A DNA stretch of 64,000 nucleotides from Arachnopeziza araneosa. Lineage: Eukaryota; Ascomycota; Leotiomycetes; Helotiales; Arachnopezizaceae. The first letter of the stretch is position 1; the number at the start of each line of letters is the position of its first letter. Of this stretch, positions 56,419-64,000 are shown piece after piece. Location: assembly GCA_003988855.1 (NCBI GenBank), contig QYAI01000024.1, forward strand, positions 434,001 through 498,000, in the 5' to 3' direction. A program made the position numbers and the translations under genes. The notes beneath the pieces were generated by a model. It made no database searches and was not told where the DNA came from. It saw only the letters and a program-made list of their open reading frames with translations.

Positions 56419-58322
56419 ATGTCCGACGTCTCACTAGAAAACATGTCGGACATGTCTCAAGAAGACTCGGCCATCAAAATGTCGTCGACACCCAGTCCGA
56501 CCGCATCAAACTCGGCCAGCAGCACATCAGCCTCCCGAAGGCCTCCGAGGAAGAGCACTTTAACCCAGCAGCAGAAAAATCAGAAGCGACAACGTGCTAC
56601 GCAAGATCAATTAGTCACATTAGAGATGGAATTCAACAAGAACCCTACACCGACGGCAACTGTCCGAGAGCGCATAGCGGAAGATATCAATATGACAGAG
56701 CGGTCGGTCCAGATTTGGTTCCAGAACAGGTGAGTTTCATCCCATCAACCTAATAAGTCAGTTCAAAGCTAACAACATTTGCCAGACGAGCGAAGATAAA
56801 GTTGTTAGCAAAGAAGAGCATCGAAACCGGAGAAGACTGCGATGCCATTCCCGAATCGATGCGACAATATCTTGCCGTGCAAGCAATAGAATCCGGAAAG
56901 CCATTGGGAGGCAATTTTCTAGGTCGTTCGGCACTGATGCCCTATGGCGGCGGTGGAATAATGATGGGAGGAGATCAAGGTCCGCAGGGCAAAGTTGGTA
57001 TGTATATCTCATCAAGCGATCTACCGTTGCCCGCTAATAGGGGTTTAGTCATCCATCATCTCTCATGTCGCTCTTTGAGCATTGGATCGTGGAGACGCGT
57101 GGGGCAAAATGCCATGGACCTCATCATCTTCTACTCACCGGAAAAAGGTTGCATGACCTATTACATCAACAACGACCAGGCAGGTTACAAGATTGAGTAC
57201 CCTTTCGCATATATCAAGAACATCTTCCTGGAAAATGGAGATATTGAAATGGGGAAGCCTGGTGGTTTGGTAGTAGAGCTCAACCGACCTCCGAATTTTT
57301 TCATGGATTCATCAGGATCAGGTGGATTCTTCCAATGTGGAGATTTCACAGAAGATCAACAAGCTTCGCAGATAATGGTTCACCATCTTGGAGGCCACCC
57401 AAAGGTTCTCAGTGGACAATTGGCGAAGCTTGTATCTCTCGAGTCATTCATGTCTCGCCACAATCCATTTGAGCAGCAGCAGCAACAACAACAACTTTCG
57501 GTCTCTGCGCCTGTATCTCCAAGTCATCGGCCAGCATCACAGCCCAACTACAATGCACAAGCACATGTTGGCATGTTCCAAGAAGGCTGGGGAGTAAACG
57601 TCAATCCTGGTCCTCGTGGTCCTGGCCACAAGAGACAGAGAAGTAGATCCGTTCCCATGGCTGTCGATTTCTCTATGTTCAATCACCCCATGCCATCATT
57701 CCTCATTCAGCATCCCGGTGAGACACAGCCGCATCACAATCCTGATATTTTTGCGCCTATTCCACAACAACCAAATAACCTTGGGCCGCTCGGACCAAAC
57801 CTCAGGATTGATACCTCCTCTGGATATGGCATGGATTTCAGGCATTATCCTATGTCTGCTGCTACAACCAATTCTCCATCGGACTTTGCATCTCCTGGCT
57901 TCTTTTCTCAGGGGCCAGACTCCGCTGCTTTACCTGCGGCATCCTACAATAACACACCATTCACTGTTCCATACCTCTCTCCAAATCCGATCGTTGATCC
58001 ATCTGGAGCCATGATTCAGCCTTCAGTATCACCCCTCTCATTTATGAGCCATGGTGATCCAGCAATTGTTGACCAGTCCCCACCACTATCGATGATGCAT
58101 CGAAGCGCATCTGCAGATGTGTACTCGATGTCTCACGATCACTCCAATATTTCCGATGACGGTACTGGACTAAATGAAATGTACTCCAAACATACACTTA
58201 ACCTACCTATGCATCCTCATTCTCCAGCTTTCGCAGAACAAGCGGCTGCTGATATGGATATGAATCAACTTGTCTCATTTGATGAGAACAATGCAAGCCT
58301 TTCACCCGAGAATATGCAATAG
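56419..58322 (+). CDS. Homeodomain transcription factor (fungal Pah1/Pho2-like)
   Basis: Exon 1 (56419-56729) encodes a Ser-rich N-terminus and most of a homeodomain. The intron at 56730-56785 splits the recognition helix at WFQNR|RAKIK, a classic position. The homeodomain spans about residues 56-112 (QQKNQKRQRATQDQLVTLE ... SVQIWFQNRRAKIK). A second intron at 56998-57048 has GTATGT, a GCTAAT branch and a TAG acceptor, and gives ...GKV-VIHHLSCRSL. It is 51 nt and open, so both 598- and 615-residue forms are possible. The middle region (IHHLSCRSLSIGSWRRVG through YYINNDQAGYKIEYPF) is a conserved-looking fungal block. The C-terminus is Gln/Pro/Ser-rich with a short poly-Gln run, likely a transactivation region. 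Fungal relatives control development, but the exact orthologue is not established here. Confidence 0.85.
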
Positions 58323-59481
58323 AACCAATGGGTTCTCGATGCGTGCGAGACGATGAGTCATTTGATACCCAAATCTAATGATGTTGGATGATCCGCATCA
58401 TCTCATGGAAGCCGGGGAAAAAGCTCGTTGTTATGCAAGCTAAAATTTAGCGTCCGATTTGAAATATGGGAGGCGTTAATGGATGGTGTTTTTGCTATTC
58501 TTTGGACGAGTGGTACATATGACGGCCTGCGTTGATTTTGAGTTCTCCCCGATTATTGTTCGAACTTTACTCAGCCTAATACCCGTGTTGCTATCGGCAC
58601 GAAAAACAATTTTCTTTAGAACTTATCTTGTTTCTACTTGTCTAACGCCACGAACTTGCATGACGATTATTCGCTTCGATCATGCCTGGCTGGCACGGCG
58701 ATCGCTTCTATTGGCTCTTTTTGGCGTATTCGTTTTGTCTGTAATCCCGAGATATCTCTTCGTACTGTTTGCATAGTCCCTTGAGGGGACACTGAGCGTT
58801 GGTTGAAGGGAAGGAGGGAAAGTCGTAGCCGCAATTGTCTGTCAAACCGTCAGGAAGCCGTTTCTGAGATTTGTCAGCTCGTATGTGATGAATCATGGCG
58901 GAATTAATAAAGGAACTTTATCATCAGTGTCCCAAGTCTGGATTGTGATCTGTAAGGTAGTTGTGCCAAATGTCAATAACCCCGTGAACCCATAACCTGA
59001 AAGCGAAGTGAATCAGCACAAGACTACGACTACTTTGATTTAGACTTCCCCGCAATATATGAATTTCCAGGATCTCGATAAGAATGAGAAGCCTATCTCT
59101 GCTTTGAATAAAGATGATGTCTTTGTCCCCCACAATCGCACTCCCGTGTTCTACAAAGTCAGGGGCTAAGCCTCAATAAATTCTGTTCTTGGAAATTGTG
59201 GCTGAGCCATTGACGACAGATCTGCAACGACAAGCAGTGAACCTTGCAGGTCAGAATACGAACTTCACTCTCACTCATCGAAGGAGAACATCTTCATTCC
59301 ACAAAATACACCGCGATTCAAACCACTCTCAATTTTCCATGTCGTCCCAATACCTTTGTTTGCTTTCAGCAATCGCGCAATTCTCTAGTGACATCTAGAA
59401 AGCCTTCTATTGGCTAGTTGAGGATCACTTCGCGCCAGGAACACACGGGATTTGGATGAGGACGCTTATGATAACGCTGCA
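58323..59481. other. Intergenic region before the flippase gene
   Basis: About 1.2 kb without a supported gene. A short upstream ORF starting at 59456 overlaps the flippase start codon. Confidence 0.5.
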
Positions 59482-62400
59482 ATGGCGGACAATACGGAAG
59501 GGAAGATAATACAATCTGCAAGGAGGTCTGCGACAGACCCGCCGAACCCTTCGAGTAAAATGGAGGAACAAATCGAGGGGCACTCTTCACCCAGTGAGGC
59601 TCCCCGCGTGCGATTCTCAGAAGACCTTGACCGAGCCACTGCGACGTCATCTAGTGACAGGTCTGGGCTACCGAGTCTCGTAATTGATACTGGCAAGTCA
59701 CTACCAAAGAAGTCGAGCGAAGCCCCACGGCCTGCAGCAGGTATTCTTTCTAAGAAGCCAACGAGTCCGACATCTCCTCTTTCACCTACCTCACCCCGCA
59801 CCAGAGACAGAGGTTACTCTCTTCGAAGGACATTGTTTGCGAGAACCATCAACACTCAATCCGAGGGAAGCCCAATCGAGCTGGTAGAAGCGGGTTCATT
59901 CCAAGACTCAGCGCGCCTCGACCCGCGATTAGAGGGTGGGAAAGGCGGACATAATTCATCTGATGTCATTGTCTCTCCTATTTTCGAAAACGATGTAGAA
60001 ACATCCTCCGTTCAGTTAAGTGAGATAAATTCTACGTCTAGGCCTTTGCCAGAGAAAGAGAAGAGAAACTTTGCAGCACTACATCTCCCAGAACACGATG
60101 TATGGGCGAGGAGAGCGAGCCGGAGGAATCCGGTACTGCTGAAACTGAACAGATTGAGGAAGGAGCTTTTCAAGAAAATTTTTGGCCCTGCAGATATTCC
60201 TCCTTCGAAGGATGGTCGTCATATTGACCTTGACGTGTCGAGGAGGAGAGCACTGATCGACGAAAGAACCGGAAAAGAATATGTAGGGAACACTATCCGG
60301 TCAAGTCGATACACTCTGTTGAATTTCGTCCCACGCCAGCTCTGGTTCCAATTCTCAAAATTGGCAAACTTTTACTTCCTCTTGGTATCAATACTCCAGA
60401 TGGTTCCTGGGCTAAGCCCAACTGGAAGCTACACCACAATTGCTCCATTGCTAGTATTTGTGGCAATTAGTATGGGGAAAGAAGGATACGATGATATTCG
60501 AAGATATAAACTAGATCAGGCAGAGAACAATAGAGAGGTTCTTGTTCTCGACTCCTTTCAGCTCGGCCAAGAGACCGGTAAAGAAGGTGGCTTTCCAGGA
60601 CTTCAGAAGTTGATTCCTACAAATAAGGACAAGTCGGATCGTGAAGTGAAAGTGGATGAAGGCCCCAGACAATGGATATCGCTGAAGTGGAGGGATGTTA
60701 AAGTAGGGGATATCGTGAAGCTCGGGCGAGATGACGCTGTTCCAGCGGATATTGTCTTGCTGCATGCCGATGGCCCTAATGGCGTAGCTTTCATAGAGAC
60801 CATGGCACTGGATGGGGAAACCAATTTGAAGAGCAAACAAGCTCCGACTTCGCTCGCCAAATATTGCGGATCACTAGAAGATATTGCTGCCTGCCGGGCA
60901 CACATCGTCGTGGAAGATCCCAATCTCGATTTGTACAATTTCGATGGGAGAGTCACAATTTCTGCGGAAACCGTTCCTCTAACTACCAATGAGATTGTGC
61001 TTCGTGGAAGTACGCTTAGAAATACAACAACTGCTATTGGGGTGGTTATCAATAGCGGTGAGGAGTGCAAGATCAGGATGAACGCGAACAAGAATCCTCG
61101 AATCAAGGCTCCTGAACTCCAGAAGATCACAAACAAAATAGTCATTCTCTTGGTATTTTTTGTGGCTGTCCTATCGTTATTTTGTACTATTGCTTACGAA
61201 ATTTGGTCTAACACCACGGAGGACAAAGCTTTCTATCTACAGGGGGAGGTGAGTTTATTCCAAGCCTTGTGAACTATCTCAGAAGGGCATCCTCGTATTG
61301 TGTTATTATTTGTCTATCTACTCCGAAGCAACTCGCGAATTCCAAAGCTCCTTTTCAACTTCTGGATTTATACAGTGCTAATTTGATGATTCAATAGCAT
61401 ATCATTTTACCGCAAATATTTGTGGGATTCTTCATTTTATATAACACTTTGATACCCCTTTCCCTTTACGTCAGTCTCGAAATCATTAAGGTCGGCCAGA
61501 TGCTTTTATTTTCGTCTGATGTTGAAATATACGACGCGACGTCGAACACCCCTATGATTTGCAACACCACCACTATTCTCGAAAATCTTGGCCAAATCGA
61601 TTATATATTTTCAGACAAAACCGGAACATTGACTGAAAATGTTATGAGATTTCGGAAGCTAAGTATAGCAGGTTACGCCTGGCTCCACGACTTCGATCTT
61701 CAAAAAGAAGCCCTCGCGCTTGAGCAAAGTCAAGCTTCGTTAAGCAAGCAGAAACGGAAATCTAATGGCAAAGGCATTGCCCATCGTCATTCAAAAAGGT
61801 CTAGAATCGTTTCGAATAGTCAAAATGAACCAGAAAATTCAAGGTTTATCTCACGAAAGTCAAGAACGTTTTCAGACAATATCAACGAGTCAGAAGTATC
61901 CAATGGCACGCCTCGAAGGTCAGGATCGATATGGAGATCAACGGCTCGACCGTTCAAGTCCCACACACATCCGGACCTTCGAACCGAAGAGTTACTCAAG
62001 TTCATGCAATACAAGCCTCATAGCGTTTTTACAAAGAAAGCAAAATTCTTTCTGCTATCTCTTGCGTTATGTCATACCTGTTTGCCTGAGGTACAAGATA
62101 ATGGAGATATTGAGTTTCAAGCAGCTTCACCTGATGAACTGGCTCTTGTTCGAGCAGCCCAGGATCTTGGGTGGTTAGTAATCGATAGGGCAGCAAGATC
62201 CATCACGTTGACCCATCCCGGCGGACCTGACTCATCGGATCAAGTTACTGAAACATATGAGATTCTGGATGTGATCGAGTTTTCAAGCAAGCGAAAGAGA
62301 ATGTCGATTATTCTTCGTTGTCCTGACGGGAGAATCTGTATTTTTTGCAAAGGCGCCGATTCGGTACTCATGCCCCGACTCAAGAATTCTTCTCTTGCTA

Positions 62401-64000
62401 TGCAAAAAAAATCCGAGGTTGTCAGACGAGCGAGTATGAGAAAGAGCATGGAAGCTGAGCAAGCTCTTCGTAGAATATCTGAGCACTCGCCAAGAGCTAG
62501 CTTTAGTGTTCCTAGACCTAGTATTGGTCGAAAGAGTACCGGTCAAGGGCGACCTAGTATTACTAGCACCCGTCTTCAACCCATACGCGATGAGCTTGAT
62601 TCCTGGCTCAGGGAAAGGGAGCAACGTGATGTGGAAGTTGTTACAGATGCACCTAGTGCCAGCGCTTACGAGACCCCCAGAGCGTCCATGAATCGCCTAT
62701 CGTTTGCTTCCATGAATCGTTTATCGTTTGCTTCCATGGATCGGCAATCATCCTTGGGTGATGACGAACTAGAAGACCTTATCGATGAGGCTTTGGTCCT
62801 AGACGATGCAGCTGTGTTCGAACGGTGCTTTCAACATATAGATGACTTTGCCTCCGAGGGACTGCGAACTTTGTTGTTTGGATACAAATTCTTAGATGAA
62901 CAAGAGTATGAGAGCTGGAAAAAGCTCTACCTAGAGGCAACAACAAGCCTTATAGAGCGCCAGAAACTCATTGAAAATGTCGGAGAAATCATTGAGCAGA
63001 ATTTTGAGTTGGCTGGAGCCACTGCTATCGAAGACAAGCTGCAAAAAGGTGTCCCCGAGACTATTGATAAGCTCCGCAGAGCTAATATCAAGATATGGAT
63101 GCTTACTGGAGATAAGAGAGAGACGGCTATAAATATTGCCCACAGCGCTAGAATCTGCAAGAACTACTCTGAAGTCGTCATTCTTGACCACGCTACTGGC
63201 GAGGTCGAGCAGAGAATGTCAGCGACCTTACTGGATATCAGCAAGGGAGCACTAGCGCATACTGTCATAGTTGTGGATGGTCAAACTCTTGCTGAAATTG
63301 ATACCAACGAAACTCTTGCTCTTCTATTCTTCGATCTTGCAGTTTTAGCTGATTCCGTCATCTGTTGTCGGGCTAGTCCTAGTCAAAAAGCTTCCCTTGT
63401 GAAAAGAGTGAGGACAAAGGTCTCGAGATCAACCACGCTCGCTATCGGAGATGGAGCCAACGATATCGCCATGATTCTTGAAGCTCATGTTGGTATTGGC
63501 ATCAGTGGCAAAGAGGGCCTACAAGCAGCAAGAATATCTGACTATTCAATTGCACAATTTAGATTCCTTCAGAGACTCCTTCTTGTACATGGCAGGTGGA
63601 ACTACATCAGAACTGGAAAATACGTCCTAGGTACTTTTTGGAAGGAACTCATGTTCTACCTTCTCCAAGCGCTCTACCAGAAGTGGACAGGGTACACAGG
63701 AACGTCGCTGTTCGAATCGACTTCTCTTACTGTCTTCAACACGCTCTTCACGTCCCTTCCAATTATTGTGCTTGGAATTTTCGAACAAGATCTTAATGCA
63801 AGTACATTATTGGCTGTACCGGAGCTCTACGTCCAGGGCCAACGCAATCAAGGTTTCAATATCAAGAAATATCTTGCATGGATGTTCATGGCTGTTTCTG
63901 AAGCTATGATTATCTATTTTACCATGTGGGGCCTCTTTGGCGAATCACTTTTTACTCAGGACAACAATCTCTTGTCTATGGGTACCCTGTGCTTCACTGC
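59482..64000 (+). CDS. dnf3: P4-type phospholipid flippase, Dnf3-like, 3' end beyond window
   Basis: Translocates phospholipids to the cytosolic leaflet of Golgi, endosomal or plasma membranes. Exon 1 (59482-61248) and exon 2 (61398 to the window end) are joined by a 149-nt intron in phase 0. Exon 2 stays open to the edge, giving more than 1450 residues so far. A long Ser/Pro-rich N-terminus (about 200 residues) precedes the P4 core: MALDGETNLK (actuator loop), PLSLYVSLEI in TM4, DKTGTLTEN (phosphorylated Asp), KGAD in the nucleotide domain, MLTGDKRETAINIA and IGDGANDIAMI. The nucleotide domain carries a large Ser/Arg-rich insert with an 8-residue repeat (SMNRLSFA twice, then a variant), typical in length of Dnf3 proteins. 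The first in-frame ATG is 59482; an upstream exon cannot be excluded. Confidence 0.92.
62685..62750 (+). repeat. 24-nt in-frame coding repeat in the flippase
   Basis: Two near-identical 24-nt units plus a degenerate third, encoding SMNRLSFA, SMNRLSFA and SMDRQS, inside the disordered insert of the nucleotide-binding domain. Synonymous differences between units (CGC/CGT, CTA/TTA) show the duplication is not brand new. Confidence 0.9.

Noticed and set aside
1..64000. CRISPR arrays, prophage, plasmid origins, rRNA genes
   Set aside because: None is expected in, or seen in, this eukaryotic nuclear sequence; the tandem repeats found lack spacer structure.

Overview
This window looks like nuclear DNA of a filamentous ascomycete (Pezizomycotina). 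The genes are compact, with short introns of about 40-70 nt that have GTATGT/GTAAGT-like donors and CTAAC/CTAAT-like branch points. The families also fit: PalH pH sensor, HMT1-type ABC transporter, alternative NADH dehydrogenase, Gep4, and a homeodomain factor with a fungal-specific middle region. A Leotiomycetes-like origin is my guess from the general look of the proteins; the sequence alone does not prove it. One ambiguous base (N) sits in a poly-C run at 12344.

Layout. 1-1066: 3'-truncated minus-strand locus of unknown function. 1100-4046: AT-rich, gene-free, holding one copy of a dispersed repeat. 4047-8526: palH and a ceramide synthase, both on plus. 8527-13016: gene-poor with microsatellites. 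13017-22000: an HMT1-like half ABC transporter (plus), then three minus-strand genes (cytochrome c oxidase subunit IV, a 487-residue coiled-coil unknown, a single-pass membrane protein). 23314-27104: a GNAT acetyltransferase, a second copy of the dispersed repeat, and an alternative NADH dehydrogenase. 27105-30823: gene-poor with purine-rich minisatellites. 30824-37281: CDC48, a 155-residue minus-strand gene visible only after splicing, and a Cys-rich GPI-type surface protein. 38063-46692: an extended SDR reductase, a secreted alpha/beta hydrolase with eight exons, a small charged protein, the PHS1 dehydratase and a SANT-like protein. 46693-48984: AT-rich, stop-riddled and probably a decayed element. 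48985-52022: p34/AAGAB-like, SmD3 and GEP4 packed together. 53399-54206: splice-consistent exons of an unknown gene. 56419-58322: homeodomain transcription factor with a long leader. 59482-64000: a P4-ATPase of the Dnf3 type running off the window.

Functional themes. Most genes are housekeeping: mitochondrial respiration and cardiolipin synthesis (NADH dehydrogenase, COX4, GEP4), sphingolipid and very-long-chain fatty acid synthesis (ceramide synthase, PHS1), lipid flipping (Dnf3-like), protein quality control (CDC48), splicing (SmD3) and ambient pH signalling (PalH). Several touch membrane lipids, but they are scattered among unrelated genes and I see no functional cluster.

I found no convincing new multi-gene system. 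The most useful observations are: a dispersed repeat pair with transition-biased divergence (a RIP-like pattern); a spliced 155-residue gene with no recognised family; two 51-nt introns that stay open in frame if retained (homeodomain and NADH dehydrogenase genes); a reductase without a visible start codon; and the unresolved overlapping frames at the left edge.
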